From Streptomyces sp. NBC_00285 (GTDB taxonomy: Bacteria > Actinomycetota > Actinomycetes > Streptomycetales > Streptomycetaceae): 64,000 nt of DNA. Under the pieces are notes generated by a model, which was given only the letters and a program-made list of their open reading frames with translations, searched no databases and was not told where the DNA came from. The DNA lies in contig NZ_CP108055.1 in assembly GCF_036174265.1 (NCBI RefSeq), forward strand, positions 4,154,001-4,218,000, given 5' to 3'. The stretch's first letter is position 1. The number at the start of each line of letters is the position of its first letter. Positions 30,284 to 40,869 of this stretch are shown here, piece after piece. The position numbers and the translations under genes are program-made.

Positions 30284-30886
30284 ATGAACGATCGCATGGT
30301 GTGGATCGACTGCGAGATGACCGGCCTCTCGCTGTCCGACGACGCTCTCATCGAGGTTGCCGCCCTCGTCACCGACTCCGAGCTGAACGTGCTCGGCGAC
30401 GGTGTGGACATCGTCATCCGCCCGCCGGACCAGGCGCTGGAGACGATGCCGGAGGTGGTGCGTCAGATGCACACCGCGTCCGGACTGCTCACGGAGCTGT
30501 CCGGCGGCACGACGCTCGCCGACGCCGAGGAGCAGGTCCTCTCCTACGTCCGCGAGCACGTCAAGGAACCCGGCAAGGCGCCCCTGTGCGGCAACTCCGT
30601 CGGCACGGACCGCGGCTTCCTCCTCCGTGACATGGCCGCCCTGGAGAACTACCTGCACTACCGGATCGTGGACGTCAGCTCCGTCAAGGAGCTCGCCCGG
30701 CGCTGGTACCCGCGGGCCTACTTCAACAGCCCGGACAAGAACGGCAACCACCGCGCCCTCGCCGACATCCGCGAGTCCATCGCCGAACTCCGCTACTACC
30801 GCGAGGCGATCTTCGTCCCGCAGCCCGGCCCCGACTCCGACACGGCGAAGACGATCGCCGCCAAGCACGTCCTTCCTGGGCGGTAA
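30284..30886 (+). CDS. orn: Oligoribonuclease
   Basis: A 200-residue DEDDh 3'-5' exonuclease degrading 2-5 nt RNA, including pGpG from c-di-GMP turnover. Exo motif I WIDCEMTGL (D9, E11), motif II GNSVGTDRGFL and motif III NHRALADI with its His and Asp are intact. It lies 125 bases after adpA and just before tRNA-His, as in other streptomycetes (ornA). Its pGpG activity links it functionally to the GGDEF-EAL protein at 60.5 kb. Confidence 0.95.
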   Translation: MNDRMVWIDCEMTGLSLSDDALIEVAALVTDSELNVLGDGVDIVIRPPDQALETMPEVVRQMHTASGLLTELSGGTTLADAEEQVLSYVREHVKEPGKAPLCGNSVGTDRGFLLRDMAALENYLHYRIVDVSSVKELARRWYPRAYFNSPDKNGNHRALADIRESIAELRYYREAIFVPQPGPDSDTAKTIAAKHVLPGR

Positions 30887-30962
30887 AAGCCGGGAGCGAG
30901 CACCCCTTCAGACCCTGTACACTTTTTCTCGGCCGGTCGGAGAGATCCGAGCAGCCGAACAT

Positions 30963-31036
30963 GGTGGGTGTAGCTCAGTTGGTAGAGCACCTGGTTGTGG
31001 TCCAGGTGGCCGCGGGTTCAAGTCCCGTCACTCACC
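30963..31036 (+). tRNA. tRNA-His (anticodon GTG)
   Basis: Complete cloverleaf: acceptor GTGGGTG/CACTCAC (one G-T pair), D-loop TAGCTCAGTTGGTAGAGCA, anticodon stem CCTGG/CCAGG with loop TTGTGGT (GTG at 30997-30999), and T-loop TTCAAGT. The extra 5' G at 30963 opposite C at 31036 is the G-1 identity element of tRNA-His. CCA is not encoded. Confidence 0.97.
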
Positions 31037-31043
31037 CTCAGTA

Positions 31044-31083
31044 CCTGAGCCGGTGACCTTGGAAACAAGGTCACCGGCTCAGG
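31044..31083 (+). terminator. Terminator after tRNA-His
   Basis: An 18-bp perfect stem (31044-31061 with 31066-31083) with a GAAA tetraloop lies eight bases after the tRNA. Confidence 0.93.
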
Positions 31084-31220
31084 TCGTTTCCGGGACCGGG
31101 CATGTTGCTCCCCTTCGTCAACTCCCGCAAACCGCGGTGGAGTCGGACACGGTCGCGGGATGTGGGACGCTCGCAGGAAGGGCCGTGCCCGGTCGAGCAG
31201 CCGGGCTGCGGTCTCCGCCG

Positions 31221-32276
31221 TCAGGACGACGCCCGCTCCACCAGTTCCGTGGCCAGTACCACCTGCCTGCGCTCCAGCCCCCGGGAGACCGCCGGGCGGC
31301 GGTCGGCGATCTCGGTGAGGAGGAGGTCGATCATGCGGCGGCCCATTTCCTCGATGGGCTGGCGGACGCTGGTCATGGGCGGGTCCATGTGGCGCGCTAT
31401 GGCCGAGTCGTCGTAGCCGATCAGGGCCACGTCGGAGGGGATGGCGCGGCCCTCCTCGCGCAGGACCTGGCGGGCGCCCGCCGCCATGACGTCGGAACCG
31501 GCGAAGACCGCGTCCAGGTCGGGGCGGCGGGCCAGCAGCGTCGTCATGGCGCGGCGGCCGCCCTCCTCGGTGAAGTCACCGGGCTCGATCAGCCGCTCGT
31601 CCACCTCGTGGCCCGCGTCGAGCAGCGCGTCGCGGTAGCCGTCGACGCGGCGCTGGGCACCGTACACGTCTAGGCGGCCCGTGATGTGGGCGATGGCCCG
31701 ACGGCCGCCGGCCAGCAGATGCTCCACGGCCGAGCGGCCGCCGCCGTAGTTGTCGGAGTCGACCGAGGGGAGCGTCTCCCCGGCCGAGCGGGGACCGCTG
31801 ATCACCGCCGGGATCTCCAGCTGGGCCAGCAGGTCGGGGAGCGGGTCGTCGGCGTGGACGGAGACCAGCAGGACGCCGTCGACCCGGTGCGCGGCCAGAT
31901 ACTGGGCCAGCCGGCGGCGTTCGCGGTCGCTACCCGCGAAGATCAGCAGGAGCTGCATCTCGGTGTCCGAGATCTCGGCGCCGACGCCCTTGAGCATGTC
32001 CGAGAAGTACGGCTCCGCGAAGAACCGTGTCTCCGGCTCGGGCACCACCAGCGCGATCGCGTCCGTGCGGTTGGCCGCCAGGGCGCGGGCGGCCGTGTTC
32101 GGGACGTACCCGAGTTCCGCCACCGCCGCCTCGACCGCCGCGCGGGTCGCGTCGCTGACCCGGGGCGAGCCGTTGATCACCCGGGAGACGGTCCCCCGGC
32201 CGACGCCGGCGCGCGCGGCGACCTCTTCGAGGGTGGGCCGGCCACCGCTGCGGCTCCGCGCTCCGTGGCTTGCCAT
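31221..32276 (-). CDS. cebR: CebR, LacI-family repressor of cello-oligosaccharide uptake
   Basis: A 351-residue LacI-type regulator. The helix-turn-helix is at residues about 13-35 (TLEEVAARAGVGRGTVSRVI), the hinge helix follows (NTAARALAANRT), and the rest is the periplasmic-binding-protein-like effector domain ending with ERRQVVLATELVERASS. It is divergent from cebE, and a perfect TGGGAGCGCTCCCA box, the CebR target, lies before cebE. CebR releases DNA when cellobiose or cellotriose binds. The symbol rests on gene order plus the operator. Confidence 0.9.
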   Translation of the reverse strand: MASHGARSRSGGRPTLEEVAARAGVGRGTVSRVINGSPRVSDATRAAVEAAVAELGYVPNTAARALAANRTDAIALVVPEPETRFFAEPYFSDMLKGVGAEISDTEMQLLLIFAGSDRERRRLAQYLAAHRVDGVLLVSVHADDPLPDLLAQLEIPAVISGPRSAGETLPSVDSDNYGGGRSAVEHLLAGGRRAIAHITGRLDVYGAQRRVDGYRDALLDAGHEVDERLIEPGDFTEEGGRRAMTTLLARRPDLDAVFAGSDVMAAGARQVLREEGRAIPSDVALIGYDDSAIARHMDPPMTSVRQPIEEMGRRMIDLLLTEIADRRPAVSRGLERRQVVLATELVERASS

Positions 32277-32655
32277 TGGGCTCCGCCTTCCGCCGTTGTC
32301 TACACGCTGGCCTGGAATTTAACAGTCCCGCCTGTTCCGTCGGCCGTCGCGGTGGCCGTCGCCACGCACACCCGCTCCGGCCTGGACGGCCTCACCTCCG
32401 TCGCCGGGACGGGTTGAGCGCGGTCCGAGTCGGTCCAGTTAACAGGCTGATAACTGAAGGCATCTCCCCTCGCCGACTCCCTTGACACCCTCGCTCCAAC
32501 CCGCGACCCTTCAACACATCACCGGTGGGAGCGCTCCCACGGTACCTGAGACATAAACATCCCGCACGTTCCCCGCCCGAGCCGCAGCTAGAACTAACGG
32601 GCCCAACAACGCAGTTGGCCGGGGGGTCGGCACGTCAGGGCAACAGGAGGACGCA
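32277..32655. promoter_or_regulatory. Divergent cebR-cebE regulatory region
   Basis: 379 bases without a gene. Besides the CebR box (listed separately) it holds AACAG-TCCCGC-CTGTT (32321-32336), an inverted repeat 45 bases from the cebR start that may serve cebR autoregulation or another factor, and an AT-richer stretch around 32434-32460 likely to hold promoters. The cebE ribosome site GGAGG is at 32646-32650. Confidence 0.6.
32526..32539. promoter_or_regulatory. CebR operator upstream of cebE
   Basis: TGGGAGCGCTCCCA is a perfect 14-bp palindrome identical to the known CebR box of streptomycetes, 116 bases before the cebE start. It should block cebEFG transcription without cello-oligosaccharide. 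Confidence 0.95.
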
Positions 32656-33984
32656 ATGCGAGCACGTACCCGAACCGCCCGCAAAACGGTGGTCCTCGCC
32701 GCCGTAGCCGCGCTGGGCGCGGGGCTGCTGGCCGGCTGTGCCGACGACGGAAAGGACGGAGACGGTTCCGGTTCGTCGGACAGCAGCGGCAAGGGCAAGA
32801 CCACGATCACGGTGGGGCTGTTCGGCACCATGGGCTTCCAGGAAGCCGGCCTCTACACCGAGTACGAGAAGCTCCACCCGAACATAAAGATCAGCCAGAA
32901 CGTCATCGAGCGGAACGAGAACTACTACCCGCCGCTCGTGAACCACCTCACCACCAACAGCGGTCTGATGGACGTCCAGGCCGTCGAGGTCGCCAACATC
33001 GCCGAGGTCACCGCCACGCAGGCGGACAAGCTCACGGACATGTCCAAGGTCGCGGGCGTGGACAAGAGCAACTGGCTGGACTGGAAGTGGCAGCAGGCCA
33101 CGACGAAGGACGGTCAGACGATCGGCCTGGGCACGGACGTCGGTCCGATGGCGATCTGCTACCGCAAGGACCTCTTCCAGCAGGCCGGTCTGCCCACGGA
33201 GCCCGACAAGGTCGCCGCACTGTGGGCGGGCGACTGGTCCAAGCTCGTCGACGTCGGCAAGCAGTACAAGGCGAAGGCGCCCAAGGGCACCTACTTCATG
33301 GACTCCCCCGGTGGTCTGCTCAACGCGATCCTGAGCAGCGAGAAGGAGAAGTTCTACGACGCCTCCGGCAAGGTCATCTACAAGACCAACCCCGCCATCC
33401 GTGCCGGGTTCAACCTGACCGCCAAGGCCGCCCAGGAGGGTCTGGTCCAGCCTCAGACGCAGTTCCAGCCGGCATGGAACACCACGATCGCCAAGAGCAA
33501 GTTCGCCGCGATCGCCTGCCCGCCGTGGATGCTCGGCACGATCAAGGGCAACGCGCAGCCGGACTCGAAGGGCAAGTGGGCCGTGGCCACCTCGCCCAAG
33601 AGCGGTAACTGGGGCGGCACCTTCCTGACCGTGCCGAAGAGCGGCAAGCACGTGAAGGAGGCCCAGGAGTTCATCACCTGGCTGACCGCGCCGAAGCAGC
33701 AGGCGACGCTGTTCAAGGTGCAGGCGAGCTTCCCGAGCGCCCCGGCCGCCTACACCATGCCCGAAGTCACCGGCGCCACCAACGAGATGACCGGTTCGGA
33801 CAAGATCGGCCCGGTCTTCGCCGAGGCGGCCAAGTCGGCCCCGGTGCAGGTCATCGGCCCGAAGGACCAGATCGTCATGCAGGGTCTGTCGGACAACGGC
33901 GTCATCCTGGTGACGAAGGGCAAGTCGCCTGAGGAGGCCTGGAACACGGCGGTCAAGACCATCGACAACAACCTGGACCAGTGA
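32656..33984 (+). CDS. cebE: Cellobiose/cellotriose-binding lipoprotein of ABC importer
   Basis: A 442-residue extracellular binding protein (family 1 solute-binding fold). A lipoprotein signal ends in LLAGC near residue 30, followed by a Gly/Ser/Asp-rich linker. It delivers cello-oligosaccharides to CebF-CebG. The stop overlaps the possible GTG start of cebF. The position directly after a CebR box supports the substrate. Confidence 0.92.
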   Translation: MRARTRTARKTVVLAAVAALGAGLLAGCADDGKDGDGSGSSDSSGKGKTTITVGLFGTMGFQEAGLYTEYEKLHPNIKISQNVIERNENYYPPLVNHLTTNSGLMDVQAVEVANIAEVTATQADKLTDMSKVAGVDKSNWLDWKWQQATTKDGQTIGLGTDVGPMAICYRKDLFQQAGLPTEPDKVAALWAGDWSKLVDVGKQYKAKAPKGTYFMDSPGGLLNAILSSEKEKFYDASGKVIYKTNPAIRAGFNLTAKAAQEGLVQPQTQFQPAWNTTIAKSKFAAIACPPWMLGTIKGNAQPDSKGKWAVATSPKSGNWGGTFLTVPKSGKHVKEAQEFITWLTAPKQQATLFKVQASFPSAPAAYTMPEVTGATNEMTGSDKIGPVFAEAAKSAPVQVIGPKDQIVMQGLSDNGVILVTKGKSPEEAWNTAVKTIDNNLDQ

Positions 33985-33989
33985 CCCGT

Positions 33990-35003
33990 ATGGCCACCCG
34001 TAACGACACCGCCGCGCCCCCCACCAAGGAGGGGGGCGCGGCCCCGGGCCGCCCGCCGGCCGACGCGGTATCGCCCGAGGCGGCCAGGAAGCGCGCCCGG
34101 CTGTCCCGCCGCTGGCAGCGGGACATGCGCTGGAGCCCGTACGCGTTCGTCTCGCCGTTCTTCCTGCTGTTCCTCGCGTTCGGGCTGTTCCCGCTGATCT
34201 ACACCGGCTGGGCCTCGCTGCACCAGGTGGAGCTGACCGCACCGACCGACATGAGCTGGGTGGGGCTGCGCAACTACACCCGGATCTTCGACGACGAGTT
34301 CTTCTGGAACGCGGCGAAGAACACTCTCACCATCGGCATCATCTCCACCGTTCCGCAGCTGCTGATGGCCATGGGCATCGCCCACATCCTCAACTACAAA
34401 CTGCGCGCGTCGACCTTCTACCGGGTCGTGATGCTCGCGCCGTACGCGACCTCGATCGCCGCCGCCTCGCTGGTGTTCGTGCTGCTCTTCGGCCGCGACT
34501 ACGGCATGATCAACTGGGCGCTGCACTTCGTCGGCATCGACGCGATCGACTGGCAGGGCGACAAGTGGCCCTCGCAGATCGCCGTCTCGACGATCATCGT
34601 CTGGCGCTGGACCGGCTACAACGCGCTGATCTACCTCGCGGCGATGCAGGCGATTCCGCAGGACCTGTACGAGTCGGCGGCCCTGGACGGGGCGAGCCGC
34701 TGGCGGCAGTTCCTGCATGTGACGCTGCCGTCGCTGCGTCCGACGATCCTGTTCACGGCCGTGGTGTCGACGATCGGGGCGAGCCAGGTGTTCGGCGAGC
34801 CGCTGCTGTTCGACGTCAACAAGGGCTCCTCCGGAGGCGCGGAACACCAGTTCCAGACGCTCGGTCTGTACCTGTACGAGCAGGGCTGGGTCAACCAGCA
34901 CCTGGGCCGTGCCTCGGCGATCGCCTGGACGATGTTCCTGATCCTCATCGTGATCGGCATCGTCAACTACGTCATCTCGCGCCGGCTGCGCGCCAGCAGT
35001 TAG
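33990..35003 (+). CDS. cebF: Cello-oligosaccharide ABC importer permease (MalF type)
   Basis: A 337-residue permease with a long disordered cytoplasmic N-terminus and six membrane spans. The EAA loop that contacts the ATPase is ESAALDGASRWRQFLHVTLP. ATG 33990 is preferred over GTG 33981 because the only GGA-type ribosome site (33975-33977) suits it better; the GTG, overlapping the cebE stop as GTGA, remains possible. No ATPase gene is in the operon. Confidence 0.9.
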   Translation: MATRNDTAAPPTKEGGAAPGRPPADAVSPEAARKRARLSRRWQRDMRWSPYAFVSPFFLLFLAFGLFPLIYTGWASLHQVELTAPTDMSWVGLRNYTRIFDDEFFWNAAKNTLTIGIISTVPQLLMAMGIAHILNYKLRASTFYRVVMLAPYATSIAAASLVFVLLFGRDYGMINWALHFVGIDAIDWQGDKWPSQIAVSTIIVWRWTGYNALIYLAAMQAIPQDLYESAALDGASRWRQFLHVTLPSLRPTILFTAVVSTIGASQVFGEPLLFDVNKGSSGGAEHQFQTLGLYLYEQGWVNQHLGRASAIAWTMFLILIVIGIVNYVISRRLRASS

Positions 35004-35014
35004 GAGAACCGGCC

Positions 35015-35923
35015 GTGACGACTACCTTGACCAAACCTCCGGCCGACGCGGCGCCCGAGCCGCCGAAGCGCTCACGCGGCCCGAAGGCCGCACGCGCGGG
35101 CGGGCAGCTGCACGCCGGCCCCGTCGCCTACCTCATCCTCATCGTCTTCAGCATCGTCTCGCTGTTCCCGCTGGTGTGGACGGCGATCGCCGCCTCGCGC
35201 GACAACAACCGGCTGGCCGAGTCGCCGCCGCCGTTCTGGTTCGGCGGGAACCTCTTCAAGAACCTCGACCTCGCCTGGAACGACGCCAACCTGGGTGAGG
35301 CGTTCTTCAACACCACGTTCGTGGCCGGGGTTTCGGCGATCACTGTCGTCATCCTGTCGACGATCGCCGGGTTCGCCTTCGCCAAACTGCGGTTCCGGGG
35401 CCGGGGCGCCCTGATGCTGCTCGTCATCGGCACGATGATGGTGCCGCCGCAGCTGAGCGTGATCCCGCTGTACATGATGGTCGCCAAGCTCGACTGGACC
35501 GACCAGCTCCAGGCGGTGATCTTCCCGTCGCTCGTGAGCGCGTTCGGTGTGTTCTTCATGCGGCAGTACCTGATCCAGGCACTGCCGGACGAGATCATCG
35601 AGGCGGCCCGGGTGGACGGCGCGAGCAGCTGGCGGGTCGTGTGGCACGTGGTGTTCCCGGCCGCGCGCCCCGCGATGGCCGTGCTGGGCATGCTCGTGTT
35701 CGTGCAGACCTGGAACGACTTCCTGTGGCCCTTCCTGGTCCTGACCCAGACCGGCAACCCGACCGTGCAGGTCGCGGTCGCGGGCCTCGGCCGCGGCTAC
35801 ACCCCCGACCAGTCCCTGATCATGGCGGGCGCGCTGCTCGGCACGCTGCCGCTGCTGATCGTCTTCGCGATCTTCGGCAAGCAGATCGTGGGTGGCATCA
35901 TGCAGGGTGCCGTGAAGGGCTGA
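35015..35923 (+). CDS. cebG: Cello-oligosaccharide ABC importer permease (MalG type)
   Basis: A 302-residue permease with six membrane spans and EAA loop [20 protein letters not shown], partner of CebF. GTG 35015 has AGGAG at 35002-35006, overlapping the cebF stop. The ATP-binding subunit is expected to be the shared MsiK protein encoded elsewhere (known in Streptomyces). A hairpin follows between cebG and bglC. Confidence 0.92.
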   Translation: MTTTLTKPPADAAPEPPKRSRGPKAARAGGQLHAGPVAYLILIVFSIVSLFPLVWTAIAASRDNNRLAESPPPFWFGGNLFKNLDLAWNDANLGEAFFNTTFVAGVSAITVVILSTIAGFAFAKLRFRGRGALMLLVIGTMMVPPQLSVIPLYMMVAKLDWTDQLQAVIFPSLVSAFGVFFMRQYLIQALPDEIIEAARVDGASSWRVVWHVVFPAARPAMAVLGMLVFVQTWNDFLWPFLVLTQTGNPTVQVAVAGLGRGYTPDQSLIMAGALLGTLPLLIVFAIFGKQIVGGIMQGAVKG

Positions 35924-35935
35924 CCTCGGCTTCCC

Positions 35936-35965
35936 GGGGGCCGGGCCACCGCTGCTCCGGCCCCC
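35936..35965 (+). terminator. Hairpin between cebG and bglC
   Basis: A 9-bp perfect stem (35936-35944 with 35957-35965) with a 12-base loop lies 12 bases after cebG. It could terminate or attenuate the cebEFG message, leaving bglC partly dependent on its own CebR-controlled promoter. Confidence 0.6.
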
Positions 35966-36011
35966 TTCCACTCTCCCCTCCCCCTCTACCAAGAGGTCCT
36001 GCGACCTCAAA

Positions 36012-36024
36012 TGGGAGCGCTTCC

Positions 36025-36025
<1 letters not shown>
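36012..36025. promoter_or_regulatory. CebR operator overlapping the ribosome site and start of bglC
   Basis: TGGGAGCGCTTCCA differs from the perfect CebR box by one base. Its last A is the first base of the bglC ATG, and its GGGAG is the only Shine-Dalgarno sequence, so the same 14 bases serve as DNA operator and ribosome site. Confidence 0.88.
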
Positions 36026-37464
<1,439 letters not shown>

Positions 37465-37490
37465 CCACCACGAACACGGGGGACGGGGGA

Positions 37491-37525
37491 CGGGGCGCGG
37501 CAGCCGAGGGGGGTGCCGCGCCCCG
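37491..37525. terminator. Terminator between convergent bglC and the GH42 gene
   Basis: A 12-bp perfect GC-rich stem (37491-37502 with 37514-37525), 11-base loop, in the 79-base gap between convergent genes. It should act in both directions. Confidence 0.85.
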
Positions 37526-37543
37526 CCGTGTCCCACGGTGGTG

Positions 37544-39532
37544 TCAGCGTGCTTCCCGTACGACCACGACATCGCCCGGCGCCACGGTCACCAGGCCGCC
37601 TTCGATACTCCTCGCCGTCAGCAACTCGGTGGCCCGCTCGGCTACTTGCACCGACGCGTCGCCCTCACCGTGGTTGATCAGGAAGAGATAGTCAGCGTCC
37701 TCGCCCCGGCGCAGCACCGCCTCCACACCCTCCGGCGTCTCCCGGACGGGCTCCACGCCCGCCTCGGTGCGGATGCGGTCGAGGAGGCCCGCGAGCGTGC
37801 CGGGATCGGGGTGGGTGGCCAGGTACCAGGCCGTGCCGTCGCCGTACGTGTGCCGGGTGACCGCCGGGACTCCGGTCAACGGCCCCGAGCCGTACGACGT
37901 CACCGCCTCGGCGCCCGCCAGCCGGACCCGCTCCGACCACAGCGACGCCGTACCACCGCCGTCGAGAGAGAGCGTCTCGCCGGGCAGCAGCGGGAACACC
38001 TCGTCCGTGCTGACGCCGAGCGTCTCGCGGAAGGCGCCCGGGTAACCGCCCAGGCGGATGTGGCAGTTGGCGTCGACGGCTCCGCTGTGGAAGCCGACGG
38101 CGAGGGTGCCGCCGCCCGCCGCGAAGCCGGTGAGGTTGGCCGCCGACGCGTCGTCCACCAGGTACAGGGCGGGGGCCAGGACCAGGCGGTACTGCGACAG
38201 GTCCGCCGACGGATGGACGAAGTCCACGGCCACGCCGGACCGCCACAGCGGCTCGTACCACGACCGTACGACGTCCAGGTAGCGGACCGACTCGCTTGGT
38301 TGTGAGGGGAGTTCCAGGGCCCAGCGGGCGTTCCAGTCCCAGGCGACGGCGACCGACGCCGGGCTCGAACTGCCCCGCACCTCCGCCAGCGCCTTCAGGT
38401 CCGCGCCCAACGCCACCACGTCACGCCAGATCTGGCTGTCCGTGCCCGCGTGCGGCAGCATCGCCGAGTGCCACTGTTCGGCACCGGCCTTCGCGGCCCG
38501 CCACTGGAAGTAGGCGATGCCGTCGGCGCCACGGGCGACGTGTGCGAGCGCGTTGCGGCGCAACTCCCCTGCCGTCTTGGCCCTGTTGACCGGCTGCCAG
38601 TTCACCGCGCCCGTCGAGTGCTCCATCAGCAGCCACGGGCCGCCGGCCAGCGAGCGCACGATGTCGCCGCTGAGCGCGATGTCGATCTCCGACTCGGGGT
38701 CGGTGGAGCGCAGGTAGTGGTCGTTGGAGACGAAGTCCAACTCCGGTGCCCAGCGCCAGTAGTCGAGGGCGTCGAAGTTATACATCACCATGAAGTTGGT
38801 GGTGGCCGGCACCGAGGGGGCCGCTTCCCGCAGCACCTCGCGCTCCGCCTTGTACAGCGACAGCAGTTCGTCCGAGCAGAAGCGGCGCCAGTCCAGCTGG
38901 TGGGTGGGGTTCGGGACGGCACCCGTGGCGCGGGGCGGGATGATCTCGTCCCAGTCGTAGTACCACTGGCTCCAGAAGGTCGTGCCCCAGGCGTCGTTGA
39001 GGGCCGCCAGGTCGCCGTAGCGGGAGCGCAGCCAGCGCCGGAAGGACGCGGCGCTCACATCGCAGTGGCACTCCGCGTTGTGGCAGCCGTACTCGTTGTG
39101 GATGTGCCACATCACGACCGCCGGGTGGTCCGCGTACCGGGCGGCCACCGCGCCCGTGATCCGCAGAGCCGCCTCGCGGTACGCCGGGCTCGACGGGCAG
39201 AACGTCTGGCGGCTGCCGTACGACAGCCTCCTGCCGTCCTTGTCGACCGGCAGCGCCTCCGGGTGCTTGCGGAAGAACCAGGCCGGCGGGGCGGCCGTCG
39301 GGGTCGCGAGGTCGGCGGCGATGCCGTTCTCGTGGAGCAGGCCGAGGATCTTGTCGAGGCGCGTGAAGTCGTACTCGCCCTCACGCGGTTCGAGGAGCGC
39401 CCACGCGAAGATGTTGACGCTGACCATGTTCACGCCCGCCTCGCGCATGAGGCGTACGTCCTCGGCCCAGACCTCCTCGGGCCACTGCTCGGGGTTGTAG
39501 TCGCCGCCGTAGGCGATGCCCTCGGGGATCAT
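37544..39532 (-). CDS. Beta-galactosidase, GH42
   Basis: A 662-residue intracellular GH42 beta-galactosidase: TIM barrel (about 1-380), trimerisation domain and small beta domain. The acid/base Glu is E147 in HIHNEYGCHN, the nucleophile E304 in LLMEHSTGAVNW. Cys 112, 150, 155 and 157 match the structural zinc site of the family. It is the last gene of the operon and its start overlaps the GH36 stop (ATGA). The substrate is probably galacto-oligosaccharide or a plant galactan fragment brought in by the linked ABC importer. Confidence 0.92.
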   Translation of the reverse strand: MIPEGIAYGGDYNPEQWPEEVWAEDVRLMREAGVNMVSVNIFAWALLEPREGEYDFTRLDKILGLLHENGIAADLATPTAAPPAWFFRKHPEALPVDKDGRRLSYGSRQTFCPSSPAYREAALRITGAVAARYADHPAVVMWHIHNEYGCHNAECHCDVSAASFRRWLRSRYGDLAALNDAWGTTFWSQWYYDWDEIIPPRATGAVPNPTHQLDWRRFCSDELLSLYKAEREVLREAAPSVPATTNFMVMYNFDALDYWRWAPELDFVSNDHYLRSTDPESEIDIALSGDIVRSLAGGPWLLMEHSTGAVNWQPVNRAKTAGELRRNALAHVARGADGIAYFQWRAAKAGAEQWHSAMLPHAGTDSQIWRDVVALGADLKALAEVRGSSSPASVAVAWDWNARWALELPSQPSESVRYLDVVRSWYEPLWRSGVAVDFVHPSADLSQYRLVLAPALYLVDDASAANLTGFAAGGGTLAVGFHSGAVDANCHIRLGGYPGAFRETLGVSTDEVFPLLPGETLSLDGGGTASLWSERVRLAGAEAVTSYGSGPLTGVPAVTRHTYGDGTAWYLATHPDPGTLAGLLDRIRTEAGVEPVRETPEGVEAVLRRGEDADYLFLINHGEGDASVQVAERATELLTARSIEGGLVTVAPGDVVVVREAR

Positions 39533-40842
39533 CGGTCAACTCCTCCGAGAAGGCGGCGCGTCGTCTCCACGCCCCACAGGTCCAGGGACAGCAGGCGGTC
39601 ACTGGAGGCCATCAGGCCGCCGGTGGCCTCCACGTGGGCGGCCCAGCGCTCGCGTGTCTCGACGGCCGGGCGGGCCATCAGGCAGTCCGGGTCGTTGACC
39701 CAGAAGCTGCCGTGCTGCCACTGGCGGCCGACGCCGGTGAACTCGGCCGGGTCCTGGCCGGGTTGGCTGTAGTCGTCGGCCTCGGAGCGGCGGTGCGGGG
39801 CCGTGTCGGGGCTGACCCGCATCGCGTCGAACAGTCCGACGGACGGCAGGAGGGGCGCGCCGCAGCCGAGCAGATAGGCGTCCTCGCCGATCGCCGCACG
39901 GATCAGTTCGATGCCCGCGCGGTAGGCCTGGAGCGCGTCCTCGGAACCGTGCCGTACGCCTTCCAGGGCGCCCGCGTAGAGGAAGTCGACCTTGAAGTAG
40001 TCGTAGCCCTCCGCGCGCAGGGTCCGGAAGACCTCGGTCAGGTAGGCGGCCGCCTCCGGGTGGGTGGTGTCCAGGACGCTCAGGTCGTGGCCCCAGTTGC
40101 GGCCTGCGTGCAGGAAGCCGCCGTCGAGGTCCTTGACCAGCCAGTCGGGGTGTTCGGCGGCCAGGTCGCTGGCCGGGTCGACCAGGAAGGGGGCTGTCCA
40201 GATTCCGGCGCGGCGGCCGCGGGCGCGGATCGCGTCGGCGATGCCCGCGCGGGAGCGGAAGCGGCCGGAGAGCGTGAGCCAGTCACCGAGGGCCTTCTGG
40301 TAGCCGTCGTCGATCTGGACCACGTCGATCGGCAGGTCGAGGGTGTCCATCGCGCGGAGGTTCTCGTGGATGTCGTCCTCGGTGACGGCGGTGAAGTACT
40401 CGTACCAGGAGCACCAGACGGTGGGCGCCGGGCGCGGGGCCGTGACCCCGAGACCGGCGGCCCACTCGGCCAGCGTCGCCTGGATGTCCGTACCCGTGAA
40501 CTCCTTCACGGGGCCGTCGGCGCTCACCTCGGCGGTGTCGCCCTCGACGACCAGGCGGATCGACGGGACCTCACGCGTGGGTTCCGCCGCCGCCCACAGC
40601 CGCACCGGGGAGCCGTCGCCCGGGTCGAGCGCCAGCAGCCCCTCGCCCTGGAAGGCGCCTTCGGGGACGGTGACGCCCGGCCGGTAACAGACCGTCGCCC
40701 AGTTGTCGTTCGTCGGGCGGTACGGCTTGTCGCCGAGGGCGTAGGCGCCACTGGGACTCCAGGACTGCCAGCCCTCCTCGTGGACGCGCGCCTCGCGCGC
40801 GTCCAGGGGCACGGAGGCGACCGGGGTGAAGGGGTGGGGCAC
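39529..40842 (-). CDS. Alpha-galactosidase, GH36-like
   Basis: A 437-residue short GH36/GH27-clan enzyme without signal peptide. After a reduced N-terminal beta region comes the barrel: WCSWYEYF and VVQIDDGYQ (about 143-181), nucleophile Asp in YFKVDFLYA (D286) and acid/base Asp in MRVSPDTAP (D346). It is shorter than classical about 700-residue GH36, lacking most of the N-terminal supersandwich. It lies 27 bases after the permease gene and overlaps the GH42 gene. GTG 40842 start; ribosome site weak. Alpha- plus beta-galactosidase in one operon suggests a mixed-linkage galactoside. Confidence 0.88.
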   Translation of the reverse strand: MPHPFTPVASVPLDAREARVHEEGWQSWSPSGAYALGDKPYRPTNDNWATVCYRPGVTVPEGAFQGEGLLALDPGDGSPVRLWAAAEPTREVPSIRLVVEGDTAEVSADGPVKEFTGTDIQATLAEWAAGLGVTAPRPAPTVWCSWYEYFTAVTEDDIHENLRAMDTLDLPIDVVQIDDGYQKALGDWLTLSGRFRSRAGIADAIRARGRRAGIWTAPFLVDPASDLAAEHPDWLVKDLDGGFLHAGRNWGHDLSVLDTTHPEAAAYLTEVFRTLRAEGYDYFKVDFLYAGALEGVRHGSEDALQAYRAGIELIRAAIGEDAYLLGCGAPLLPSVGLFDAMRVSPDTAPHRRSEADDYSQPGQDPAEFTGVGRQWQHGSFWVNDPDCLMARPAVETRERWAAHVEATGGLMASSDRLLSLDLWGVETTRRLLGGVDR

Positions 40843-40869
40843 GGTGGTTCTCTTTCAAGTGAAGGGCGG

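Noticed and set aside
35936..35965. Treating the cebG-bglC hairpin as proof that bglC is a separate operon
   Set aside because: The stem is only 9 bp without a T-run; read-through is likely, so bglC may be both cotranscribed and independently transcribed.
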